This document shows, piece by piece, positions 55,500-64,000 of a stretch of DNA of 64,000 bases; position 1 is the stretch's first letter; every line of letters begins with the position of its first letter. A program made the translations under genes and the position numbers. The DNA lies in contig NZ_CP158281.1 of the NCBI RefSeq assembly GCF_040256645.1, positions 2,108,001 through 2,172,000 on the forward strand, given 5' to 3'. The notes below the pieces were generated by a model. That model was given only the letters and a program-made list of their open reading frames with translations, was not told the origin of the DNA and did not search any database. Source of the DNA: Brevibacterium sp. CBA3109. GTDB taxonomy: Bacteria; Actinomycetota; Actinomycetes; Actinomycetales; Brevibacteriaceae.

Positions 55500-56666
55500 C
55501 TACCCTACCTGGGAGGGCATGAGTTCCGTGTATATGCTCACCAGTTCTTTGGCCACGTCCCTCTCATCGGGAAGTTGTGATCCGCGGGCCTGGGCGCGCG
55601 CGGCCAGATCGGCCCTGCGAGCGGGATCAGCGGCCAGTTCACCGATGGCTGCGGCAAGGGCCGTATCGTCATCGTCGTCGATGAGAATACCCGCATCACC
55701 GACGAGTTCGGCGCTCCCACCGGTGTTGGTGGCGATGATGGCCTGCCCGGAGATCAGTGCCTCCTGCAGCACCAGTGCACGGGCTTCCCACACGCTGGTG
55801 AGGACGTAGAGATCGGCCGCCGAGTTGAGCGCGGCGATATCGTCTCGAGGACCGAGGAAATGCAGAGCAGGCACCGCCGAGGTGGCGGCGAGGTCCTCGT
55901 ACTGAGAACGGACTTCGTCGAGGACGCTCTGGTCTGCGGCTCCCGCAATGAGGAAGACGAGTTCGGGTGCCTGAGGCTCAGATGACGCGGTCGCGCCGAG
56001 GTGGCCCAACGCCCGGACGAGCATCGGATAGTTCTTCTGCGGTGCGATACGACCGACGGACAGCACGATCACGGCATCCTCTTCGAACCCGAACTCCTCG
56101 GTCAGTGCCGCACGGGTGGCAACGGCCGCCTCGGCGGGGATCTCGTGGACCTCCGGTGCTGCGGCGGGCAGGAACCGGGCGTCGCGGGCGCCGAGGTCAT
56201 GGGCCCGGATCACGAGGTCGGTGCTGGCCCCCAGTGTCAGGTCCGCTCCCTTGGCCAGCAGAGTCTCGATGCCGGTTTCGACTGTGCCGCGCAGTCCTTG
56301 GCCACTGGCCCGGTTGTGCAGGCTGATGATGGAGCTGGGGCGGTGCCGGGGGCGCAGGGTGCGCGAGGCGAGGAGAGCGATGAAGCCAGCGCGGAAGCCG
56401 TGAGCGTGGACGATATCGGGTCCGAAGCTGCGGATCGCACGTCGGAGGCGGATGATCAGGGCCGCATCCTGGGCACCGATCCCGGTTCCCATGTCGAGTG
56501 CGGCGAACCGGACGCCGGGCAGCGAGGAGAAGCCGAAGTGCTCGTCGGTCTGGGCCGGTCCGATGACCCCGATTTCATGGCCGGCGGCGGCCACGTCCCG
56601 AGCCAGGGCCCGCACATGTGTGCCGACTCCCCCTGTCGATGTTCCGAGCACGTAGACGATTCTCAT
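55500..56666 (-). CDS. Glycosyltransferase family 4 protein
   Basis: The 388-aa product has a clear GT4 fold: the opening VYVLGTSTGGVGTHVRALA, FGPDIVHAHGFRAGFIALL, VLSVGRIAPQKNYPMLVRAL, and the donor-binding VWEARALVLQEALISGQAII-ATNTGGSAEL (E-x7-E form). It should transfer a nucleotide-linked sugar to a lipid carrier, glycan or protein at the inner membrane face. It overlaps the murJ stop (ATGA) and precedes a second, more divergent glycosyltransferase; the two may add successive sugars. Confidence 0.88.
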   Translation of the reverse strand: MRIVYVLGTSTGGVGTHVRALARDVAAAGHEIGVIGPAQTDEHFGFSSLPGVRFAALDMGTGIGAQDAALIIRLRRAIRSFGPDIVHAHGFRAGFIALLASRTLRPRHRPSSIISLHNRASGQGLRGTVETGIETLLAKGADLTLGASTDLVIRAHDLGARDARFLPAAAPEVHEIPAEAAVATRAALTEEFGFEEDAVIVLSVGRIAPQKNYPMLVRALGHLGATASSEPQAPELVFLIAGAADQSVLDEVRSQYEDLAATSAVPALHFLGPRDDIAALNSAADLYVLTSVWEARALVLQEALISGQAIIATNTGGSAELVGDAGILIDDDDDTALAAAIGELAADPARRADLAARAQARGSQLPDERDVAKELVSIYTELMPSQVG

Positions 56667-58378
56667 CTCTCATCCTCATTCTTTCTCGCAGGGGTCGGCC
56701 CGGCGGGCGGATCTGCTGTGGGTCTCTGATCGGGACCACCTCGGCGGTTCGACAGCAGACTGCGAACCTCGGTGAGGTAGCTGCGGTCGAATGCGATGAT
56801 GGCGATGAATATCGCACACCCGACGAGCGCGGAGATCACGCCGTTGGCCACCGAGGGCCATGCGTCGGTGCCGAAGAAGCCGGCCAACCACTGCGTGACG
56901 ACGATGCCTGCGGTGGAGGCCACCGTCGCAGCCAGCAGAGACAGCAGGCTACGGCGCAGAATTCTCTGCAGACCTGCGGCTCCCAGCACTCGACGCATCG
57001 AGATGAGCAGCGACAGACCCGCCACGCTCATGCCGAGGACATAGCCGATGCAGATCGCCACCAGGGTCCGCCCCGGATCTCCGGCGGCGTCGGTGACCAG
57101 GATCGCAAGCACCATTCCAACGATGACGAGGAGCCACCCCGCCGTTGTCGCCGCTGCCGAGTATCGGGAGCGTTCCATGGCGTAGAAGACGCGTGTGCCC
57201 CAGGCGACGAAGGACCAGCCGGGAACGGCGAGGGCTATGACCATGATGGCCTGACTCATCGAAGCAAAGGGCACGTCCGTGTGGTCTCCGGCTGCATCGA
57301 TGGCGGTGAAGAAGGTCTCCAGTGAGGCTGCGGCGCTCATCAGGATCACCGTGCCCAGCAGCCCGATGCTGATGATCACGGCCGAGGTGGTCGAGGTCAG
57401 CTGGTGGAGTCGGACCTGTGCCGCTTCGCGATCCTCGGGACTCGATTCGGGGTCGGTGGTTCTCCCCACCCACCCGGACAGCGCGGGGAACATCACCGTT
57501 GCCACAGTCACCGCAAGGACCGCATAGGGCAGGAGATAGACCGCGTTGACGTAGCTGAAGAGGACGAAGGTGCCCTTGCCGCCGGACTGGTTCGACAGCA
57601 TCAGGGTCACCAGCACGGCGCCCTGCTGGGCCAGCAGAGCCGCCATGCCCGCACCGGCCAGGCGCAGTGCCCGGTGTGCGACTCCGTGTGGGAAGGTCCA
57701 GGTGGGTGAGATCTTCAGACCGGTCGAACGCATCGGCAGGGCCAGCGGCAGTGCGAGGGCCGCAACACCGATGGTGGTGCCCCAACCGAGCCAGCCGATA
57801 TGGGACCGCCACGTCTCATCGGTGCCGCCGATCGTCTCGTAGGCGATGTAGCAGCCGATGACGACGAGGCTGGAGAGCAACGGCGCGAAGGCCGGCCAGA
57901 GGAACTTCCGATGTGCCTGGAGCACACCGGTGAGGACGGCGCCGATGCCGTAGAGGACGAGTTGGGGCGCGAACATCAGCAGGAAGATCGCTGTCGCCGC
58001 CTGTTCCTCCGCACCGTCTTTGATGAGCAGATGGGCGATCGGGTCGGCGAAGACGGCCAGAACGATACTGATCGGCAGAGTCACGGACACGGCCCAGGTC
58101 AGAAGCGCCGAGGCGATCTTGCCGGCCGTCTCCTTGTCCGACCTGGCCAGCGGTATCGCCAACAGCGGAATGATGGCACCGGCCAGGGCACCGCCGGCGA
58201 CAACCTCGAAGAGGATGTTCGGCACCTGGTTCGCCGATTGATAAGCGGTGCCGACGGTGCCGGCTCCCACCGTGGGAGAGAACACCAGCCACCGGAGGAA
58301 GCCGACGAGTCGGGTGGCAAGAGTGACGACCGAGACGAGCAGCGCCGCAGAGGCGAAGACTCGAACCAGCTTACTCAC
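56663..58378 (-). CDS. murJ: Lipid II flippase MurJ
   Basis: MurJ flips lipid-linked precursors across the membrane. The 571-aa product has about fourteen helices and typical MVF segments: ATRLVGFLRWLVFSPTVG, YQSANQVPNILFEVVAGGAL, and LLPYAVLAVTVATVMFPALS. A short hydrophilic C-terminal tail follows. The GTG start overlaps the stop of the previous gene (GTGA). In mycobacteria the MurJ homologue (MviN) carries a kinase-like domain and lies elsewhere, so this copy may serve another lipid-linked glycan or be the main flippase; one copy is all the window shows. Confidence 0.9.
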   Translation of the reverse strand: MSKLVRVFASAALLVSVVTLATRLVGFLRWLVFSPTVGAGTVGTAYQSANQVPNILFEVVAGGALAGAIIPLLAIPLARSDKETAGKIASALLTWAVSVTLPISIVLAVFADPIAHLLIKDGAEEQAATAIFLLMFAPQLVLYGIGAVLTGVLQAHRKFLWPAFAPLLSSLVVIGCYIAYETIGGTDETWRSHIGWLGWGTTIGVAALALPLALPMRSTGLKISPTWTFPHGVAHRALRLAGAGMAALLAQQGAVLVTLMLSNQSGGKGTFVLFSYVNAVYLLPYAVLAVTVATVMFPALSGWVGRTTDPESSPEDREAAQVRLHQLTSTTSAVIISIGLLGTVILMSAAASLETFFTAIDAAGDHTDVPFASMSQAIMVIALAVPGWSFVAWGTRVFYAMERSRYSAAATTAGWLLVIVGMVLAILVTDAAGDPGRTLVAICIGYVLGMSVAGLSLLISMRRVLGAAGLQRILRRSLLSLLAATVASTAGIVVTQWLAGFFGTDAWPSVANGVISALVGCAIFIAIIAFDRSYLTEVRSLLSNRRGGPDQRPTADPPAGPTPARKNEDER

Positions 58379-59244
58379 ACGGTCTCGCGTCCGAAGGCGT
58401 CGATCTCACGCAGTCCGGGGGTGGATTCGATGATCGAGGTGAACGAGACCTTCTCACTCAGCAGGGTGAGACCGACCAGGCCGGACAGCAGCAGGCGACG
58501 CTGCGTGGCCGTCGAATTCTCAGCGACGATCGTGCCCAATGCGGCTCCGAGGGCGTTGGCACCGGTGTCACCGAGCATCGCCGCACCGTCGAGATCGTCT
58601 GGCCACGCCGCCGCACTGGACCCGGCGATGGCCGCGCTGGGCGCCCAGGTCAGGCCGTGCTTGTGTGGCATGAAGGCCAGCGTCAGCAGGCCCGCTTTGA
58701 GTGCGCGTCCGGGGCGCAGGTCGAGCAGATTGAACAGGTTCGCTGTGCCGGCGATGACTCCCCCGGTGACGACGACGTCGACCGTGGACCCCAACCAGGT
58801 CTGGCCCGCGGTCGTTGCCCTCGACGAGAACAGCCCGTGGCTGCTTCTGCCGGTCCGCAGAATCGTCGCGGCGGCGATCGAGGCCAGGGGAATTCCGATG
58901 ACCTTGATCCCGCCGGTCGTGATCTGACCATGGGCCAGGGCGCTGAGGTGGCCGCGCAGACCCTTCGAGCCCCCGGATTCGAGGAAGTCATCAACCGCGC
59001 CCAGACCGCCGGCGACGGTGGTCACCAGCAGGGTCGCAGCGCGTTGTCGTGGTGCTTCGATGAGGAGGCTGCCTGCGACCAGTCCCGCGGTGACCGCGGG
59101 TCCTTCGACGAGCGAGACGTCATGGCCGGCATGGTTCGTGCGCACGACCCTCTCGTGTGTGCGCAGCTTCGAGGTCAGGATTGCCCTGGTCGCCGTGTAC
59201 CCGAGGAGGCCGGCGACGGCGGAGCTGACGAGTGAGCGGATCAT
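58375..59244 (-). CDS. MraY/WecA-like (PNPT superfamily) membrane protein
   Basis: The 289-aa product resembles a compact phosphoglycosyl transferase: GHDVSLVEGPAVTAG (like the TPTMGG segment), GAVDDFLESGG (residues 82-92) for the DD motif, NLFNLLDLRPGRALKAG (about 168-184) for NxxNLxDG, and LGDTGANALGAALG (about 222-235) for the GDTG motif. About nine helices are predicted. Such enzymes load a sugar phosphate onto polyprenyl phosphate. It is shorter than MraY and the glycines of NLxDGLDG are altered, so activity is uncertain. The start at ATG 59244 has AAGGAC ahead. It lies between steB and murJ. Confidence 0.72.
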   Translation of the reverse strand: MIRSLVSSAVAGLLGYTATRAILTSKLRTHERVVRTNHAGHDVSLVEGPAVTAGLVAGSLLIEAPRQRAATLLVTTVAGGLGAVDDFLESGGSKGLRGHLSALAHGQITTGGIKVIGIPLASIAAATILRTGRSSHGLFSSRATTAGQTWLGSTVDVVVTGGVIAGTANLFNLLDLRPGRALKAGLLTLAFMPHKHGLTWAPSAAIAGSSAAAWPDDLDGAAMLGDTGANALGAALGTIVAENSTATQRRLLLSGLVGLTLLSEKVSFTSIIESTPGLREIDAFGRETV

Positions 59245-59245
59245 C

Positions 59246-60196
59246 TCAGTCCTTCCCTGGCATGATCTCTTCGGCATCATCGGAGAAGCCGTAGTGGCCG
59301 TGGGTCCCGGCCTCGCCTGCGGCAAGCGCCCGGACGGTGATGACCGCACCTGCCCCCAGTCCGAGTCCGTCGACGGTGCTGGCCCGCGATTTCTCGGTCC
59401 GGAGGACCGAGACGAGCCCGTTCTGGGCCGAGCCGGCGTCTCCTGCCACGACCACGGACGTCGACTCCGATGTCAGCGAATTGATGAAGTCGGTGATGAG
59501 GATGCGTGTGGCTTTGTCGTCGGTGGCCTCAGGGCTGGGCTTTGTGTCGTCGGCGAGCGTCGAGTTCTGGTCGTCGATGACGACGAAGAGCGGGGTCGGC
59601 TTGTGGTCGGTGTCGGTGCGCAGGCGACCCGCATCGACGAAGGCGTCGAAGAGTGCGGAGGATTTCTTCTCTGCCGCGACGCGATCCTTGCCCTTTTCGA
59701 GCATCGAGGCGTTGCCGGTCAGTGCGATGACGAGCGCGGATCGCATCGCTGTGGAATCGTCTTTGGGCAGGCTCGGCACAAGGTCTCGCAGGGTCGTGAG
59801 GAAGGCTGTGGAGTCGGCCAGTGACAGAGTGTTGTCCACGAAGGAGACGTCGCCGCCGATCGTCCCGCCGGCTTCCTTGATTCGGTTGGTGATCTCTTCA
59901 ACCTGTTCGGAGTCGGCCTTCGGGGCGCTGATGATGCTGACGTCCTTGCCCTTCAACGTGTCGCCGATGAGCTCGGGGGCCGCGGAGGTCACGAAGTCGT
60001 TCTGCTTGTCGATATTGCCGTTGGCTGCCTCGATCTTCGCGCGCAGATCGTCGCGGTCTGCACGCAGTGAGTCGACCTGGCTCTGCAGCGACTCTCCGAT
60101 CGGCTCCTTCAGGGGTCCAGCGCCCAGCACGATTCCCACGGCCAGGGCGAGAAACACCGAGACGAGAGAGACAAGATGGTAACGAAAATCAATCAC
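59246..60196 (-). CDS. steB: SteB/MctB-like envelope protein
   Basis: The 316-aa product has an N-terminal membrane helix (VSLVSVFLALAVGIVLGAGP) followed by a coiled-coil stretch (about 38-60) and an extracytoplasmic alpha-beta domain. This is the family called copper transporter MctB in mycobacteria and SteB in corynebacteria, where it works with SteA in envelope integrity and cell separation. The GTG start overlaps the steA stop by 8 nt. No obvious copper ligands are seen, so an envelope role seems likelier. Confidence 0.85.
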   Translation of the reverse strand: MIDFRYHLVSLVSVFLALAVGIVLGAGPLKEPIGESLQSQVDSLRADRDDLRAKIEAANGNIDKQNDFVTSAAPELIGDTLKGKDVSIISAPKADSEQVEEITNRIKEAGGTIGGDVSFVDNTLSLADSTAFLTTLRDLVPSLPKDDSTAMRSALVIALTGNASMLEKGKDRVAAEKKSSALFDAFVDAGRLRTDTDHKPTPLFVVIDDQNSTLADDTKPSPEATDDKATRILITDFINSLTSESTSVVVAGDAGSAQNGLVSVLRTEKSRASTVDGLGLGAGAVITVRALAAGEAGTHGHYGFSDDAEEIMPGKD

Positions 60197-61427
60197 TGGT
60201 CAGTCCTTGAAAGATGCTGGCGGATTCTAACGATGCAGCAGGGTCGCCGCCGAACAGGGAGCCGAACCATCCGAAGACTCCGTCGAGTTGGGCTCCGATG
60301 AGCCCGATGAGGGTCTGTCCGGCCGCGGTCGCAAACAGGGCCACGCCGAGTGCGACGAGACCTGCGATGATCAGGACGCTCAGCTGCAGGCTGGAGATCC
60401 TCTGTCGGTACAGCAGCGAGACGCCTTTGGCGTCGATGAGCTTCGAGCCCACCCGCAATCGCGTGATGAATGTCGAGGCCATGCCCTTGCGGCCCTTGTC
60501 GAGGAACTCCATGACGGTGTCGTGTGTGCCCACGGCCACGATCAGGCTGGCACCCTTATCGTCGGCGAGGAGCATCGCGATGTCCTCACTGGTGCCCGAG
60601 GCCGCGAAGGCCACACAGTCGACGCCCAGGGAATGGACGCGCTCAGTTCCGGGCGCGTTTCCGTCCCGGTAGGCGTGGACGACGATCTCCGCGCCGGAGG
60701 TCAGCGCGGTGTCGGAGACCGAGTCCATGTCCCCGACGATCATGTCGGGTTTGTATCCGGCTTCGATGATGGCGTCGGCTCCACCGTCGACGCCGACGAG
60801 GAGCGGGCGATATTCTCGAATGTAGGAGCCGAGGATCGCGAGGTCCTCTTTGTAGTGGTAGCCGCGGACGACGATGAGGACGTGTCGGTCCTCGAACTTC
60901 GTGGCTACCTCGGGGACGACGAGTTCGGCCGAGAGCAGGTCTGAGTCTTTGCGGATGTATTCGATCGTGTTGTCGACGAAGTCCACGAGCACGGAGTTCA
61001 TTCCGGCTTCGGCTTCGTGCATGTCCTCCGCGATCGTCTCCGAGGTCTGGACGATGCCGGTGGCGATCTCTGTCTCGTCGAGGAAGACCGTGTCGTCGGC
61101 AATGCTGATCTGGGAGTTCTCCTCGACTAAGTCGAAGATCTCCGGACCGGTGGCGTCGATGAGAGGGATTCCGGCGTCGATGATGATTCCCGGTCCCAGG
61201 TTGGGGTACCGGCCGGAGATCGACTTGTCCGCGTTGATGACTGCGGCGGGTTTGCAGCCAACGAGTGCTTCGGCGGAGATCCGGTCGATGTCGGCGTGTT
61301 TGATGACCGCGATATCGCCTGCGCTCAAACGCTTGGTGAGGTCTTTCGTCCGGCGATCGAGCCTGGCTGGAGCCGGGCCTGACCTGGTCGGGACTGTGGG
61401 CTTCTCCCGGGTTCTACGCGCTTTCAT
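60189..61427 (-). CDS. steA: SteA-like protein (thiamin pyrophosphokinase-like)
   Basis: The 412-aa product has the SteA layout: a conserved N-terminal part (GDIAVIKHADIDRISAEALV), a central domain resembling thiamin pyrophosphokinase (LLVGVDGGADAIIEAG, DMIVGDMDSVSD), and a C-terminal helix pair (about residues 347-376). In Corynebacterium glutamicum SteA and SteB form a membrane complex required for daughter-cell separation. Both genes are adjacent here. The ATG has no strong ribosome site. It lies 15 nt after recN. Confidence 0.88.
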   Translation of the reverse strand: MKARRTREKPTVPTRSGPAPARLDRRTKDLTKRLSAGDIAVIKHADIDRISAEALVGCKPAAVINADKSISGRYPNLGPGIIIDAGIPLIDATGPEIFDLVEENSQISIADDTVFLDETEIATGIVQTSETIAEDMHEAEAGMNSVLVDFVDNTIEYIRKDSDLLSAELVVPEVATKFEDRHVLIVVRGYHYKEDLAILGSYIREYRPLLVGVDGGADAIIEAGYKPDMIVGDMDSVSDTALTSGAEIVVHAYRDGNAPGTERVHSLGVDCVAFAASGTSEDIAMLLADDKGASLIVAVGTHDTVMEFLDKGRKGMASTFITRLRVGSKLIDAKGVSLLYRQRISSLQLSVLIIAGLVALGVALFATAAGQTLIGLIGAQLDGVFGWFGSLFGGDPAASLESASIFQGLTSD

Positions 61428-61442
61428 GGTTTGCCCATTCTC

Positions 61443-63146
61443 TCATGTCAGCGCCACCGAGCCGGTCTTGACCTGCCGTGCTGAGTCGAGGAGTTCGGCT
61501 GCATGGGCCTTCGCCGAGGAGGAGTCCTCCATTCCGGCGAGCATCCGCGAGAGTTCGATGACCCGTTCGTCTTCGCTGAGTTTCCTGACCCCGGACTTCA
61601 CGGTCTCGGCGTCGTCGTCCTTGACGATGGTGACGTGGGTGTCGGCCCAGGCTGCGACCTGAGGCAGATGGGTGACGACGATGACCTGCGCGTTCTCAGC
61701 CAGTTTCGCGAGGCGGCGACCGATCTCGATGGCGGCCTTTCCCCCGACACCGGCGTCGACTTCGTCGAAGACGTAGGTGGGGATGGCCTCCCCCGCCGCG
61801 CGGACGACTTCGATGGCGAGCATCACTCGTGAGAGCTCACCACCGCTGGCGACCTTGCCGATATCGTCACCGACTGAAGAATCGTGAGGGGCGAAGGTGA
61901 GGCGCACATCGTCGCAGCCGTGGGACGTGGGTTCCCGTTCGGTGAGTTCGAAGGTCACCTGGGCCTTCGGCATCGACAGGGCCGCAAGCTCTGCGCTCAC
62001 GGCGCGGGAGAAGGATGTGGCAGTCGCGGTTCTGATCTCGGTCAGGGCGCTGCCGGCAGCTTCCATGGCGTTGCGTGCCTCGTCCAGTTCGGCGTCGAGG
62101 CGCCCGAGGTCGCGGTCATCGGCTTCGAGCTCAGCCAGCTCCTGAGCCGAGCGTGTTTCGAAGTCGAGGACTTCGGCCACGTCCTGCCCGTAGGCTGCCA
62201 GTGAACCAAGTTCGGCTCTGCGAGCTTCGGTGTCTTCGAGTGAGGTCTCCCCCAGCTCGTCGAATCCGGTGAGGTAGGAGCTGAGCTCCGCGGCTGAATC
62301 GGAGAGGCGCAGGACCGCGTCGTTGAGGGCGGCTTTGATGCGAGCCAGTTCCGGGTCCGCAGATTCCACGTCGGACAAGGCGCTGATCGCCTGGTGGACG
62401 TGGTCGACTGCGGCGCCGGCATCGTCGAGTTCGCTGCCGAGGAGGAGGTCGTGGGCACTGCCGACGGCCTGCGTGATCTCAGCCGCGGCACCGAGTTTCG
62501 CGGCCTGTGCGGTCAGGGCCTCGTCTTCACCTGGGATCGGGCGGACCTTGTCGATGGCTTCCAGACACCCGTTCAGCCACAGGATCCGTTCCCGTCTGGC
62601 CGCGGTGCTGTCCTTGATCCGCGCGACTCGGGCCTGAGTCTCACGCCAGTTCTCAAATGCTGCGTGGTAGGAGTCGGCAACTACAGCGAGTTCGGGTCCT
62701 CCGGCTGCGTCGAGCAGCTGCCGCTGCTGGGCGGGGCCCTTGAGTCGCAGCTGTTCGGATTGTCCGTGGAGGGTGATGAGCTCATCGGAGATCTCGGTCA
62801 GCACCGAGATGGGGACGGTGCGTCCACCGGCGGTGGCGCGGGCGCGGCCCTTCTGTGCCACGGTCCGGGAGATGATCGCCTCGCCCTCGGCGCTGCCGCC
62901 GGCCTCTTCGATGCGCGAGCGCACTGAGTCGGTGACGGCGGAGAAGATGCCTTCGACCTCGGCCTTCTCAGCACCTTTGCGAACCACACCGGCACCGACC
63001 TTGCGGCCCATGAGCAGGCTCAGCGCGGAGACGAACATCGTCTTACCGGCACCGGTCTCACCGGTCACGACGGTGAAGCCCGTGGAGAGTTCGACCTCTG
63101 CTTCGGCGATCACGCCGAGGTGGGAGATCCTCAGTTCGGAAATCAT
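61443..63146 (-). CDS. recN: DNA repair protein RecN
   Basis: RecN is an SMC-like ATPase for double-strand break repair. The 567-aa product has an N-terminal P-loop (VVTGETGAGKTMFVSAL), a coiled-coil middle, the signature VASGGELSRVMLAIEV, and Walker B YVFDEVDAGVGG, close to the C-terminus. The length matches the family. It starts directly after the nadK stop (TAGATG). The nadK-recN-steA order is widely conserved in actinobacteria. Confidence 0.96.
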   Translation of the reverse strand: MISELRISHLGVIAEAEVELSTGFTVVTGETGAGKTMFVSALSLLMGRKVGAGVVRKGAEKAEVEGIFSAVTDSVRSRIEEAGGSAEGEAIISRTVAQKGRARATAGGRTVPISVLTEISDELITLHGQSEQLRLKGPAQQRQLLDAAGGPELAVVADSYHAAFENWRETQARVARIKDSTAARRERILWLNGCLEAIDKVRPIPGEDEALTAQAAKLGAAAEITQAVGSAHDLLLGSELDDAGAAVDHVHQAISALSDVESADPELARIKAALNDAVLRLSDSAAELSSYLTGFDELGETSLEDTEARRAELGSLAAYGQDVAEVLDFETRSAQELAELEADDRDLGRLDAELDEARNAMEAAGSALTEIRTATATSFSRAVSAELAALSMPKAQVTFELTEREPTSHGCDDVRLTFAPHDSSVGDDIGKVASGGELSRVMLAIEVVRAAGEAIPTYVFDEVDAGVGGKAAIEIGRRLAKLAENAQVIVVTHLPQVAAWADTHVTIVKDDDAETVKSGVRKLSEDERVIELSRMLAGMEDSSSAKAHAAELLDSARQVKTGSVALT

Positions 63147-64000
63147 CTACGCCTCCTCGATCGGTCCCCGCCAACCGGAGACGGGCAGTCGGAACTTCGC
63201 CACCAATCGATCGGTGAAGGGACCCTTGTGAAGTCGGGCCAGCTTGATCGGCGACCGTGAACGCTTGGCTTCGATCCGTGCCCCGGCGGGCAGCTCCAAA
63301 GCCCTCCGGCCATCGCACCACAGGACTGCGGCGAAATCAGGATTGCCAGGAGAGATTTCGACGCCGAGGCGGGAGTCGGGGTTGACGACAAGCGGTTCGG
63401 TGAACAGTGCGTGGGCTGAGATGGGGATGAGCAGCAGTGCTTCGACCTCGGGCCAGACGATGGGGCCGCCGGCGGAGAACGCATACGCGGTCGAACCTGT
63501 GGGTGTGGCCAGGATGACCCCGTCGCAGCCGAACGACGACACCGGTCGAGCGTCGACGCCGAGGACGACGTCGATCATGCGTGCCTTGGACGTCTTCTCG
63601 ATTGTGGCCTCGTTGAGGGCCCAGGCGTTGTAGATCGCCTCCCCTTCATGCCAGACGGTCACGTCCAGGGCGAGGCGCTCCTCGACCAGGTAGTCACGCT
63701 GGGAGGCGCGATGGACCGCCTCGGCGAGGTCTTCTCGTTCGCTCTCGGCAAGGAAACCCACATGTCCGAGATTGACGCCCATCAGCGGGACCCCGGAACC
63801 ATGGAAGCGTTCGGCTGCCCGCAGGATAGTGCCGTCACCGCCGAGGACGATGACGAGTTCGCATCTGGTCTTCCAGATCGCGAGCTCGGCTGGGCCGATG
63901 ACCTCACAGCGGCTGAGGAGATCCCTCTGGACGTCGGCGTGGGAACTGCGCGCGGCGAAGTCGAGGACCTCTTCGTCGAGGACGACCGGGATGATCCCGT
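63147..64000 (-). CDS. nadK: NAD kinase, 5' end cut by the window edge
   Basis: NAD kinase phosphorylates NAD to NADP. The frame runs from the stop at 63147 past the window edge, giving about 283 residues. The motif VLGGDGTILRAAE (substrate-binding GGDGT), NLGHVGFLAE and FGCDGVILATPTGSTAY are visible, all diagnostic. The first residues of the protein lie outside the window, so an internal ATG at 63782 should not be taken as the start. It overlaps no gene but adjoins recN directly. Confidence 0.96.
   Translation of the reverse strand, partial: GIIPVVLDEEVLDFAARSSHADVQRDLLSRCEVIGPAELAIWKTRCELVIVLGGDGTILRAAERFHGSGVPLMGVNLGHVGFLAESEREDLAEAVHRASQRDYLVEERLALDVTVWHEGEAIYNAWALNEATIEKTSKARMIDVVLGVDARPVSSFGCDGVILATPTGSTAYAFSAGGPIVWPEVEALLLIPISAHALFTEPLVVNPDSRLGVEISPGNPDFAAVLWCDGRRALELPAGARIEAKRSRSPIKLARLHKGPFTDRLVAKFRLPVSGWRGPIEEA

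Overview
The window is high-GC actinobacterial chromosome, and the gene content points to Brevibacterium or a close relative in the Micrococcales. Supporting signs are an actinobacterial dcw cluster, the idsA2 / Rv2175c / pknL / aroG neighbourhood known from Mycobacterium, a gcvH-garA-DUF151 block, and the nadK-recN-steA-steB-murJ-pyrG-xerD-parA-scpA-scpB-rluB-cmk-der block. The genus is an inference. Both ends cut genes: mraY on the left and nadK on the right.

Layout. 1-7894 (minus) is the start of the dcw operon, read mraZ, rsmH, ftsL-like, ftsI, murE, murF, mraY, mostly with overlapping stop and start codons. Between mraZ and the divergent moxR-DUF58-transglutaminase operon (8421-12899, plus) lie three groups of TGGNN repeats resembling MraZ operators. 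13241-15041 holds a DUF3040 membrane protein and DNA polymerase IV. 15108-20572 holds a lipoprotein, a polyprenyl diphosphate synthase, an Rv2175c-like DNA-binding protein, a LysM lytic transglycosylase and a PASTA Ser/Thr kinase. 20715-23943 (minus) holds aroG, a DUF151 protein, a GarA-like FHA protein and gcvH. A tRNA-Pro(GGG) sits at 24176-24249.

24437-37205 is more accessory: a frameshifted small membrane protein, an NhaD-type antiporter, a sugar porter, a DedA-like protein, an amidohydrolase, a GNAT enzyme, a MATE exporter, an HNH/DUF222 protein behind an AT-rich leader, and a thiolase-SDR pair. 37597-42334 is a complete branched-chain amino acid type ABC transporter (livK-H-M-G-F). 42425-44416 holds a YciO-type protein and an AI-2E family permease.

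44417-64000 (minus) is a long, tightly packed housekeeping run: der, cmk, tyrA, rluB, scpB, scpA, a parA-like ATPase, xerD, a Nudix hydrolase, pyrG, two glycosyltransferases, murJ, a degenerate MraY/WecA-like membrane protein, steB, steA, recN and nadK. It joins chromosome segregation (Xer, ScpAB, ParA) with envelope assembly (SteAB, MurJ, glycosyltransferases).

Points most worth a second look: the six-gene envelope cluster 54330-61427; scpA, which appears to start at a CTG codon; a GarA homologue whose regulatory N-terminus is replaced by a Gln/Pro/Gly-rich tail; a LivG ATPase with a broken ABC signature; and the MraZ-type repeats facing the moxR operon. No CRISPR array, rRNA, insertion sequence or prophage was seen.
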